This document shows positions 17,898 through 27,438 of a stretch of DNA of 64,000 nucleotides, in pieces; positions within the stretch are counted from its first letter, which is position 1; every line of letters starts with the position of its first letter. The notes under the pieces are model-generated. The model was not told the origin of the DNA. It did not search any database and worked only from the letters and a program-made list of their open reading frames with translations. Origin of the DNA: Trichomonas vaginalis G3 (Eukaryota; Parabasalia; Trichomonadida; Trichomonadidae); contig NC_067207.1 of assembly GCF_026262505.1 (NCBI RefSeq), positions 26,256,082 through 26,320,081 of the forward strand, in the 5' to 3' direction. The translations under genes and the position numbers were made by a program.

Positions 17898-20800
17898 ATG
17901 AATCTTATTTCAAGGAGGTTGAGGGATTTTTTTAGACTTTACCTTGAAATCAGAATTCGCCTGAAAAAGTCTAATGTTGTTTACAAGGTTATTTCGACAG
18001 TCTTCGTTTTTATTCAGATGTCTGCAATTGCATTATTATCTGGACAACCTACAAACCTAATGGGTATTGATATGGTTCAAGAACCAAAACAAGGCTTCCT
18101 AAATTTCCTTCTTTTCATTCCATGGTACTTTGATGTGAAATATGCATGTTTTGATTCCGTTTTTGTCCTAATGATACAACTCATTTGGCTAACAATTACA
18201 TTAAATGCCTACAAGAGGTTGAAAAATCGTAAAACATTACGTACATATCACTTAGTCGCGATTGTAGTTTTACAACAATCCTTAGTTAACATTTTTTCAA
18301 TCCCGCTCTACTTCAGAATCGCTTTAAATGTAGATTGTATATTAAATCACTACCAGCATATCTACATAATTTCCTTAGTTATCAGTTCAATTTCAACACT
18401 TTTTAATCTATTCATTGCTTTTGTTCATTCAGTGTTCCTTGAACCATTTGACTTGGTAGAGAGAAGTTCTTTCGATCTTTACGATGGAAAAAACAGATTA
18501 GTTTTTCATATAATCAATTTATTTAACGTTTTCATGAGTTTTTACCTTCCATACGTTACATCAGAAGTACAGAAATGCATATTCTATTTCCTTTTACTCT
18601 CACTTTCAATCTTCGACCTTTATATTCGAGTTTTACCTTTTACTTACGTTTCATGGCTCGTTAAATACATCCAGAACGCAATCAACTTTGTCATACCATT
18701 CTGCATCACGGCGAGGATCCTTTTGAATCTCAGTTTCTTCTTTACATGTCTTGTTTATTTCGCTTGTTTGATATTGTATGCCATCATTTTCTGGGTCGCT
18801 CATTTCTTCTTGAACCAGAAGGCTTCACATTTACTCACAAATTTCGCAACAAATGGAGGTATTGACCAAATTTTCTTTGGATCTTTCTTTACACCGTTCA
18901 ACTTCGTTTCTTTGCTGCGCAAAATCTCGAAGATGAACCCAAGCCCAGAAATATTCCAGTCTCTCATGCAAATGCAGTCTTCAATCAACCGTCGTGGCTC
19001 AAATTTGATTGAAATATGTAGATTCTTGGGATTATTCCCTTCAAGACGTAATGAAATGATTGCTGAAATCGATAGGACTGATTCTAACTCACTTCACAAC
19101 CAATTTATTTTATATTGTATAAGAGAAAGGTTAAACTCACTTATTTTGGTATCATCACCCGAAGAAAGGCGTAGTTTAGGCAGATTCAGATTCCAATATG
19201 TTGAAACAATGAAGAGATACTGGGAATCTCGAAGAGATCAGAAACATTTCAGGAGTTTTATCGAATTAATCAACGGATACGTGTTAGGTTTGGAGTTATT
19301 AAGTGAAGCGCCAGCACTATTAAGAAGATTCCCATTCGATTCGAGCGTCAGAAGGCTCTATATCGAATGTTTGTATCTGACGGGTGGAGATTCAATGGAA
19401 ATTCAGAACCAACAGAATATTTTGAATGAGCTCTCAGAAACACCGCCCAACATTACAGATCCTATTTTACATTCAGCAATTCGATATCACCCACATGTTA
19501 TGAGCTATTTAAGTGCAGAAGAATTGCAAAGATGTTCAAGTTCCACACAAATGAGGTCAAAGAAAGCTCCAAAGATGGAAAGACCCGCATGGTCGTACTT
19601 AGCCAACCTCAGGTCGAACTATATTCCTGGAGTTGTTGCGATGTACGCATTACCTTTGATTGCATTATTTATTTTGTCATTGAGAATTGTTTTTAGAGAA
19701 ATGGATGCATCGAAACTCTCATTTAGAATCGATAACCTAACAACCGATGTAGTTTTCGACTTCTCATTCGCAAGTGCATCAATGTTTATTCAATTCTCCA
19801 TCAATGACACATTTACATCCGGTAATTTCTCATTATCTCAGTCCACAAACGAGAGTGAATGTCAAATTGTCTTGTTTGACTGCGTTTTGCACTTAACGAC
19901 GTATTATTCTTATCTTGGCCAGATCAGAGGTATTGTTACGTTCATGGTTCCTGTTGTTACAACGTTCTTCCACAACATATTGAACAACACGAACACTTAT
20001 TGTTCAGTTCTTCACAAGTTCACTGAATTTCCACGAAATTACAGTTTGTATTCATTTGATTCTCCTACGAGTGCATTATCTAACACGTGGAATGTCCTTG
20101 AAGAACAGCAGCGACTCTTTACAAACCATTATATTTTGTACGAGTTCTTAGTTGTTTTCTTCGGTCTTATTTTCATTGGTGTTTCTCTTTTCAGTTTGAA
20201 CATTTATATCAAAGCAAATCGTATGCTTAAACATTATAAACATTATTTCGACTATTTGGCATCGGATGAACGATATCAGTTATTCATGGAAGGTCGTGGT
20301 GAAGAAGCGTGGGAATTAATTCGAACATACATCCCAGTTTCATCATCGGATGATCCATCTAATGCACAAATTCCTCCTATGCAACTTCCTTCACAAAACA
20401 CAGTTTTACAACCACAAAATCTTCCAAATGTCCATACAACGACACCTATTTTACCTCCTAAAGTCAAGATCGAACCAGAAGTCACACAAGAATTACAACA
20501 TTCAGATACAGATGGAGAAGAATTGAGTGATTTGGTTAGAATCGAACCAAATGATAATGAAATTGATCCATTGTCAGCTCCTCTTAAACGATCACGTGGA
20601 TATTTCTTTGTATTTGGTTCTGCATGTATTATGTGGCTTTCTATTTTTGTTGTTGTTGTTTTCATTGGCATTGCACATTGGACACGCATGAAGACATTGT
20701 ATGATCGATCAAAAGACTTGATGCTGACATTTTCTCTCACTAGAACATCATTAATTTTGCAGAATGAGATTTGCAAAGCAATTTTAGGAGAAAATTATAA

Positions 20801-22088
20801 TTCTTCTTTAATTTTAGAACTCAGTAACACTATTGAACAGTCCAATCACACAATCACTAGTTTCTACAAAGATAACATCACAGATCACGAAGGAAATGTC
20901 ATCGGAACACTTAAAAACTTTGTTCATTTAGTTACAGACAACATCAACAAATATTCTACATCATTTTGGTGTCTCACATTTCTTCCTCAGTTCTTCGAAT
21001 TCACACGTGAATGTACATTACACGCTTATGAATTTGAACGAGGTTCTATCATCTCAGTTAAAGATTCTAACATCGCATCATTCATTGCTGACATTGTTTT
21101 GTTCATTTTAATATCTCTTGCTCTTTCTATTTACGCATCTGCTTTATCAGCACAGATTCTTTCTAAGATGTTCCCATTCCCAACATCACTTATTGAGTTG
21201 TCTAGTTCCATTTCCAAGGAATCACATAATGACGAAGAAGACCATCTTCCTGACAACGCATTAATTGTCCGAAGTGTTTCAGAGACAGGCCAGATATACT
21301 CTGTTTCACAGAACAGCTCAATCCTTCTTGGAAAGAGATCTGACACACTCATTGACATTCCTTTCAGCGAAGTATTCAGTCGTGAAGACGGACAAGTTCC
21401 TCTTGTCAGCACAGTTGACAAGAAACAAGACAAGCGAACATTCATGATCCAACGAACAACTGTTGGTCGAATTGTTCTTAGTGTTTTAGTTGATGATTCT
21501 ACACGTGTTATGTCAGGCAACACTAAAGAATCAACTCCAACAACACAGTTAGTTGGATACGTTCCTATCTACTTTGCAGAGCGATTTGCATCAGAGAACT
21601 CTAGTAAGATGCCAATCGAATGTTGCTACTATCTTTTCATGCGTCACAATGTCACAGACCAGAAATCAATCGAACGATTCTATGGCAACTTCTCTATGAT
21701 GGTCAGCCACTTCTCTAAGTTGCGATGCATCCACATGGATGGTTCTATCATCACATGCGTCCTTACTAAAGACTTGAATGTCGAAGAGATTGTTCTTATT
21801 GCACGCGAAGTTATTTCTAAGATCGGTGACCAACTTTTCTGCATGAGTTTGCGATACATCGAATATACAGATTTCGAACTTGTTGTTGATGTCGAACCAT
21901 ACATCCAGTCACTCACACCATTCTTCAGTGAATGCGAAGATTCACTTTACGAACAGCCACAAGACACTATCTCATTTTCTCACGAACTTAACTCTACCAA
22001 ATGGGCTAAATCAGAAGAATACGGTGACCTTGAGATCATGAACATGAGCTCATTCTGGATTTCATCTATCAAAGTCCTTTCTAACTAA
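17898..22088 (+). CDS. large multi-pass membrane protein with PAS-like and degenerate cyclase-like C-terminus
   Basis: A 1396-residue host protein. Residues 25-310 hold about seven to eight hydrophobic spans. A soluble helical block follows (about 330-570). A span at about 580 leads to an external, N-glycosylation-rich loop with paired Cys, and another span lies near 760. A Pro-rich cytoplasmic linker follows (810-890), then a span near 910 (SIFVVVVFIGIAHW), another external loop, and a span near 1060. Residues 1110-1210 (SETGQIYSVSQNSSILLG, VGRIVLSVLVDD) look PAS-like. The last 180 residues resemble the position and fold pattern of the cyclase domain of trichomonad adenylate/guanylate cyclase-like proteins, but without clear catalytic motifs. 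It is probably a sensory membrane protein with a pseudo-cyclase tail. The frame is intact. Confidence 0.6.
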   Translation: MNLISRRLRDFFRLYLEIRIRLKKSNVVYKVISTVFVFIQMSAIALLSGQPTNLMGIDMVQEPKQGFLNFLLFIPWYFDVKYACFDSVFVLMIQLIWLTITLNAYKRLKNRKTLRTYHLVAIVVLQQSLVNIFSIPLYFRIALNVDCILNHYQHIYIISLVISSISTLFNLFIAFVHSVFLEPFDLVERSSFDLYDGKNRLVFHIINLFNVFMSFYLPYVTSEVQKCIFYFLLLSLSIFDLYIRVLPFTYVSWLVKYIQNAINFVIPFCITARILLNLSFFFTCLVYFACLILYAIIFWVAHFFLNQKASHLLTNFATNGGIDQIFFGSFFTPFNFVSLLRKISKMNPSPEIFQSLMQMQSSINRRGSNLIEICRFLGLFPSRRNEMIAEIDRTDSNSLHNQFILYCIRERLNSLILVSSPEERRSLGRFRFQYVETMKRYWESRRDQKHFRSFIELINGYVLGLELLSEAPALLRRFPFDSSVRRLYIECLYLTGGDSMEIQNQQNILNELSETPPNITDPILHSAIRYHPHVMSYLSAEELQRCSSSTQMRSKKAPKMERPAWSYLANLRSNYIPGVVAMYALPLIALFILSLRIVFREMDASKLSFRIDNLTTDVVFDFSFASASMFIQFSINDTFTSGNFSLSQSTNESECQIVLFDCVLHLTTYYSYLGQIRGIVTFMVPVVTTFFHNILNNTNTYCSVLHKFTEFPRNYSLYSFDSPTSALSNTWNVLEEQQRLFTNHYILYEFLVVFFGLIFIGVSLFSLNIYIKANRMLKHYKHYFDYLASDERYQLFMEGRGEEAWELIRTYIPVSSSDDPSNAQIPPMQLPSQNTVLQPQNLPNVHTTTPILPPKVKIEPEVTQELQHSDTDGEELSDLVRIEPNDNEIDPLSAPLKRSRGYFFVFGSACIMWLSIFVVVVFIGIAHWTRMKTLYDRSKDLMLTFSLTRTSLILQNEICKAILGENYNSSLILELSNTIEQSNHTITSFYKDNITDHEGNVIGTLKNFVHLVTDNINKYSTSFWCLTFLPQFFEFTRECTLHAYEFERGSIISVKDSNIASFIADIVLFILISLALSIYASALSAQILSKMFPFPTSLIELSSSISKESHNDEEDHLPDNALIVRSVSETGQIYSVSQNSSILLGKRSDTLIDIPFSEVFSREDGQVPLVSTVDKKQDKRTFMIQRTTVGRIVLSVLVDDSTRVMSGNTKESTPTTQLVGYVPIYFAERFASENSSKMPIECCYYLFMRHNVTDQKSIERFYGNFSMMVSHFSKLRCIHMDGSIITCVLTKDLNVEEIVLIAREVISKIGDQLFCMSLRYIEYTDFELVVDVEPYIQSLTPFFSECEDSLYEQPQDTISFSHELNSTKWAKSEEYGDLEIMNMSSFWISSIKVLSN

Positions 22089-22516
22089 TCATAATAAACA
22101 ATGTTTGTATAAATATTTTTCAAACCTTGTATTATTTTTTTTCGTGTTATATTTGGGTCACTTTTAGTTGTATTTTGTTGTAGTGATGCCCAAGTAAGAT
22201 ATATTGACTGCTCGTCAAAGATCCAATTTTTCTGAGTTCTTTTATTATGCTAAATTTGGCAATAGTCAGCATTCTCAGTCTAATCATTAGGGATGAAATC
22301 TCAAATTTGAGCATTTAACTGCTCAAGGCGAATACTAGTGAAAAAAATTCTCAGCTCAAAGTGCTTACAGTTATTTGCAGAGTAGTTAATGATACTTCTC
22401 AAAATAGTGTAACACTTTCATTAAATCAATGTTTCTTCAAAAGAAATACAGCTCCCAGTCTATTTTGTATTGAGTCATGTAGTGTTTTTCAGTCGGAATA
22501 AAATAACTTGCTTTTA

Positions 22517-22700
22517 TTTATTTTGGAGGAATAGAAGGTTCATCAGGTGGTTATCTATATAGAATAATATATTATTTTTGATAGTAAACTATGACTGATT
22601 TCTAATTTTGGAATATATACTTCTTTTCTATATCTTTGAAAAATAGTTATATGATTTTGCTGTATAATTGATATATTTTAGTAGAAAAATTATAGAATAA
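22517..22700 (-). pseudogene. probable 3' relic of a beta-helix surface-protein gene
   Basis: On the minus strand the segment ends PPDEPSIPPK followed by a stop, closely like SDQPSIPPKHSK at the end of the gene at 11576. Upstream stretches (VYIPKLEISHSLL) recall IHIPNITFSHLF of that gene. The rest is degraded. Confidence 0.35.
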
Positions 22701-23562
22701 CAAAAATAAAAAGGTTTTATCGATTTATAACACAGTGAAAATGATTTATTTCTCTCTAAATTATAAATTTTCAAAAAAATTAACCTCATTTTTCCAAAAA
22801 AATCGAAAATTAAAAAACCATTATCATTTTCTAAAATGGAAAAGATTTGGAGAAATTCACCAAAGAGAACTTCATTCTAGGTGTCCAAAGAAATTGCTAT
22901 CAGTCAAAAAAACCTCGAAAATTTTAAATATTGATATCGATTTTCATCAATCACTTAAAATCGATTGTTTGCAGTCGATGTTATCACATATTATTAAATT
23001 CTAATATACTTGAACATACTACAAATCATTTTTGAAACTTATCAACATTTCGCGCAATTTAACAATACTCCAACTCTCATACACAGTTCCCATTACCACA
23101 ATCTCATTTTAAGAAGAAATGATTAATAAAATCTAAGATCTAACGATTTATTTACCCAATTCGAATAATAATTTTAATTATAAATCCTTATTTGTGCATG
23201 TTTTATATACAGATGTAGAAAGAAAAACGAATAAAGTGTTACTTCAAAAAATACATGAAAGCACCCTAATTTTGCTCGTCTTGAGCCGTATTTTTCATTT
23301 AATTTTCATAAAACAATAAAACACATGCGTTATCAAGTAAAATATGGATATTTTAGAAGATCATAATATATATCGAAATCAAACGAAAGCCATTCTATGA
23401 GTCCATACACACTGTTACTATACTTCATATGTCGATACATTTGTTGTTGACAAAGTTCCCCCTTTTTCCAGGGTGGCTAAAAAAACGCTGGCTATAGCCA
23501 TCCACCCCAAAAAAAGCCAAGATTTTAACTTTTTTTACCGTTTTTTTTGCAATTTTTTAAAG

Positions 23563-23677
23563 CTGCGCTTACGCCCATCTGACTTTAATTCAAATTTTTG
23601 ACAACTTGTGTGAAGCATAATTGAAAATTAACCTTAAACATCTGAATTGAAAGTGGTGTCATAGGGCGTAAGTGCAC
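23563..23677. repeat. MITE-like element with degenerate terminal inverted repeats
   Basis: The arms 23563-23597 and 23641-23677 are imperfect inverse copies of each other; the outermost 13 bases (TGCGCTTACGCCC against GGGCGTAAGTGCA) differ at one position. The total length is about 115 bases and there is no coding capacity. It looks like a small non-autonomous DNA transposon or a stable hairpin RNA source. Confidence 0.4.
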
Positions 23678-23778
23678 CATTAATTTTAATTTTAAAAAGA
23701 ACGAAAATGCATTCAAAATTAATGTTCTGAAGGAATCGTCCGAAGGCTAATGTTGCTGTGGATTTTATGAATCATATC

Positions 23779-23861
23779 AAAGAAAGTCTTCAAAGACTTT
23801 GACGATTTCAATTAACTTTATATATATAAACTACTTGAGAGAGTCTTTGAAGACTTTCTTT
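23779..23861. repeat. perfect 20-bp inverted repeat, each arm itself near-palindromic
   Basis: Bases 23779-23798 are the exact inverse of 23842-23861, with a 43-base AT-rich spacer. Each arm contains AAAGTCTT-CAAAGACTTT or its inverse, so it can also fold on itself. No gene is adjacent. Confidence 0.7.
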
Positions 23862-24185
23862 TTCAATCAGATATTGATTGAAGACTAAGTTCCTCATCTG
23901 ATGTACTCGTACAGATATTGTACTGCCAGATACTGGAACGAATGAGTTTGAACAAAAAATAGGTATTTTGTTTTCTTATTGTTACAGAGATCCATTTAAT
24001 ATTCTCACAAAAACAATACAAAATTATTGGGACTAAGGTCTAGATTGGAAAGAATATTTTCAGAATATGTTGAAAAACGATTATTGATTCCCTGAGATAT
24101 GTGATCACTTTAAATTCGTGTATTATTATGAGCTGTTTATTCTTAAATAATAACATCGTTATTATGTCTTAAATGTTTAAACATT

Positions 24186-24290
24186 TGTAGCACCATGTTC
24201 AATTAAGAATTTGATAATATTTGTTGCTTTAATTTTGATTGCAATACTAAGAGGGCATTCATTAATATCGAGTGAATTTCGTAAAATAAT
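24186..24290 (-). pseudogene. ankyrin-repeat fragment flanking the minisatellite
   Basis: The minus strand reads LDINECPLSIAIKIKATNII then KFLIEHGAT, a good ankyrin repeat. It is more diverged from the three internal pieces than they are from each other. The 37-bp array starts immediately downstream on the coding strand side. Confidence 0.6.
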
Positions 24291-25229
24291 GATAAATATT
24301 TAAAGAAAAAGAATTCCATAAAACAATGATAGATTTTTAAAGAAAGAGAATTACATAAAATAACGATAAATATGAAAAGAAAGAGAATTTTATAAAGTAA
24401 TAATTAACATGAAAAGAGAGAGAATGTTATAAAACAATGATAAATATGAAAAGAAAGATGATTTCATAAAACATTGATAAATATGAAAAGAAAGAGAATG
24501 TAATAAAACATTGATAAATATGAAGAGAAAGAGAATGTCATAAAACAATGATAAATATTAAAAGAAAGAGAATGTCATAAAACAATGATAAATATGAAAA
24601 GAAATAGAATGCCATAAAACAATGATAAACATGAATAAAAAGAGAATGCCATAAAACATCGATTAACATGAATAAAAAGAGAACTATATAAAACAATGAT
24701 AAATATAAAAAGAAAGTGAATTGGATAAAACAATGATAAATATGAAAAGAAAAAGAATTTTATAAATCAATGATAAATATGAAAAGAAAAAGAATACCAT
24801 AAAACAATGATAAATATTAAAAGAAAAAGAATTTCATAAAACAATGATAAATATGAAATGAAAGAGAATGTCATAAAACATTGATAAATATGAATAAAAA
24901 GAGAATTATATAAAACAATGATAAATATAAAAAGAAAGATAATGCAATAAAACAACGATAAATATGAAGAGAAAGAGAATTAAATAAAACAATGATAAAT
25001 ATGATTACAAAGAGAATCCATTAAAACAATGATAAATATGAGGAGAAAGAAAATGCGATAAAACAATGATAAATATGAAATGAAAGAGAATGCCATAAAA
25101 CATTGGTAAATATTAAAAGAAAAAGAATGCTATCAGACAATAATAAATATGAAAAGAAAGAGAATGTAATAAAACATTGATAAATATGAAGAGAAAGAGA
25201 ATGTCATAAAACAATGATAAATATGAAAT

Positions 25230-25345
25230 GAAAGAGAATAAGTTTCATGTTAACATCTGCTCCATGCTCAACTAGGAATTGGACAATTTCTATTGAATTC
25301 GAATTGATTGCAATACTAAGAGGACATTCATTAATATCGATAGAA
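25230..25345 (-). pseudogene. ankyrin-repeat fragment inside the minisatellite (copy A)
   Basis: The minus strand reads DINECPLSIAINSNSIEIVQ then FLVEHGADVNMKL, a canonical ankyrin repeat. It is embedded between 37-bp units and nearly identical to the copies at 25525-25640 and 26520-26635, indicating recent block duplication. Confidence 0.65.
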
Positions 25346-25524
25346 TTTTATAAAACATTGATAAATATGATAACAAAGAGAATGAAATAAAAGATTGATA
25401 AATATGAAAAGAAAGAGAATGCCATAAAACAATGATAAATATGAAAAGAAAGAGAATGTAATAAAACATTGATAAATATGAAAAGAAAGAGAATGTCATA
25501 AAACAATGAAAAACATGAAATGAA

Positions 25525-25640
25525 AGAGAATAAGTTTCATGTTAACATCTGCTCCATGCTCAACTAGGAATTGGACAATTTCTATTGAATTCGAATTGAT
25601 TGCAATACTAAGAGGACATTCATTAATATCGATAGAATTT
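25525..25640 (-). pseudogene. ankyrin-repeat fragment inside the minisatellite (copy B)
   Basis: Same sequence and orientation as copy A about 290 bases earlier, including the adjoining minisatellite units. Confidence 0.65.
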
Positions 25641-26519
25641 TATAAAACATTGATAAATATGATAACAAAGAGAATGAAATAAAAGATTGATAAATATGAA
25701 AAGAAAGAGAATTTTACAAAATAATGATTGATATAAAAAGAAGCAGAATTTTATAAAACAATGATAAATATGATTACAAAGAGAATCCATTAAAACAATG
25801 ATAAATATGAAAAGAAAGAAAATGTCATAAAACATTGATAAATATGAAATGAAAGAGAATTTCATAAAACAACGATAAATATAAATAGAAGCAGAATTTT
25901 ATAAAACAATGATAAATATGATAACAAAAAGAATCCATTAAAGCAATGATAAATATGAAAAGAAAAAGAATGCCATAAAACAATGATAAATATGATAACA
26001 AAAAGAATCCATTAAAGCAATGATAAATATGAAAAGAAATAGAATGCCATAAAGCAATGTTAAATATGAAAAGAAATAGAATATCATAAAACAACGACAA
26101 ATATGAAAAGAAAGAGAATTCTATCGAACAATGGGAAATATGAAAAGAAATAGAATGCCATAAAGCAATGTTAAATATGAAAAGAAATAGAATTCTATCG
26201 AACAATGGGAAATATGAAAAGAAAGAGAATTAAATAAAACAATGATAAATATGATTACAAAGAGAATCCATTAAAACATTGATAAATATGAAAAGAAAGA
26301 GAATGCCATAAAACAATGATAAATATGAGGAGAAAGAAAATGCGATAAAACAATGATAAATATGAAATGAAAGAGAATGCCATAAAACATTGGTAAATAT
26401 TAAAAGAAAAAGAATGCTATCAGACAATAATAAATATGAAAAGAAAGAGAATGTAATAAAACATTGATAAATATGAAAAGAAAGAGAATGTCATAAAACA
26501 ATGAAAAACATGAAATGAA

Positions 26520-26635
26520 AGAGAATAAGTTTCATGTTAACATCTGCTCCATGCTCAACTAGGAATTGGACAATTTCTATTGAATTCGAATTGATTGCAA
26601 TACTAAGAGGACATTCATTAATATCGATAGAATTT
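26520..26635 (-). pseudogene. ankyrin-repeat fragment inside the minisatellite (copy C)
   Basis: A third near-identical copy in the same orientation. A fourth, shorter piece (VEHGADVNMKL only) ends the array at 27265-27297, where it is cut. Confidence 0.65.
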
Positions 26636-27307
26636 TATAAAACATTGATAAATATGATAACAAAGAGAATGAAATAAAAGATTGATAAATATGAAAAGAA
26701 AGAGAATTACATAAAATAATGATTGATATAAAAAGAAGCAGAATTTTATAAAATAATGATAAATATGAAAAGAAAGAGAATGTAATAAAACAATGTTAAA
26801 TATGAATAGAAAGAGAATGTGAAAAAAAATTGATAAATATGAAAAGAAAGAGAATCCATTAAAACAATGATAAATATGAATAGAAAGAGAATTTCATAAA
26901 ACAATGTTAAATATGAAAAGAAATAGAATTTTATCAAATAATGATAAATATGAAAAGAAAGAGATTGTCATAAAATAATGATAAATATGAAAAGAAAGAG
27001 AATGCTATAAAACAATGATAAATATGATTACAAAGAGAATCCATTAAAACAATGATAAATATGAGGAGAAAGAGAATATCATAAAACAATGATAAATATG
27101 AAATGAAAGAGAATGCCATAAAACATTGGTAAATATTAAAAGAAAAAGAATGCTATCAGACAATAATAAATATGAAAAGAAAGAGAATGCAATAAAACAT
27201 TGATAAATATGAAAAGAAAGAGAATGTCATAAAACAATGAAAAACATGAAATGAAAGAGAATAAGTTTCATGTTAACATCTGCTCCATGCTCAACTTAGA
27301 ACACATA

Positions 27308-27335
27308 TAAGATTAATTATCTAAGATTAATCTTA
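27308..27335. repeat. short inverted repeat at the array/element boundary
   Basis: TAAGATTAAT (27308-27317) faces ATTAATCTTA (27326-27335). The AGATTAAT word recurs several times up to 27415, between the end of the ankyrin array and the cut end of the second Maverick. Confidence 0.6.
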
Positions 27336-27438
27336 TGTATGGATAAGATAATGTATTCTAAGATTAAGAATGCATTATTCTAACATCTGCACAATAAGAA
27401 CATATACAAGATTAATAATCCATAGCATGCAATCTTAG

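Larger units (their letters stand above)
22089..24180. other. gene-poor intergenic DNA with several inverted repeats
   Basis: Two kilobases of AT-rich host DNA with no convincing gene. It contains a probable 3' relic of a beta-helix gene (22517-22700), a GC-rich hairpin near 23472-23514 (GGGTGGCT facing AGCCATCCACCC), and two inverted repeats listed separately. Confidence 0.6.
24186..27297. repeat. 37-bp minisatellite array interleaved with ankyrin-gene pieces
   Basis: About 75 degenerate copies of a 37-bp unit (core AACAATGATAAATATGAAAA then GAAAGAGAATGCCATAA). The period can be read directly from GAAT-type marks at 24607, 24644 and 24681. Because 37 is not a multiple of three, the minus strand cycles through three frames and is mostly open in all of them, giving alternating HIYHCFI, SYLSLFY and LFIFIIVL peptides. 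Blocks of ankyrin coding sequence interrupt the array. Longer blocks are repeated as higher-order units: the stretch of about 240 bp before 25260 recurs before 26545 and again before 27290. Confidence 0.85.

Noticed and set aside
22735-23004. 89-codon plus-strand frame after the membrane protein
   Set aside because: AT-driven composition (Lys/Phe/Asn-rich), no similarity, no flanking signals; treated as chance.
24767-27119. Many minus-strand frames encoding aromatic peptides in the 37-bp array
   Set aside because: They follow directly from the tandem repeat; not listed as genes, although the openness itself is noted as a finding.
24186-27297. CRISPR-like array
   Set aside because: The units are contiguous degenerate tandem repeats without unique spacers, and the organism is a eukaryote.
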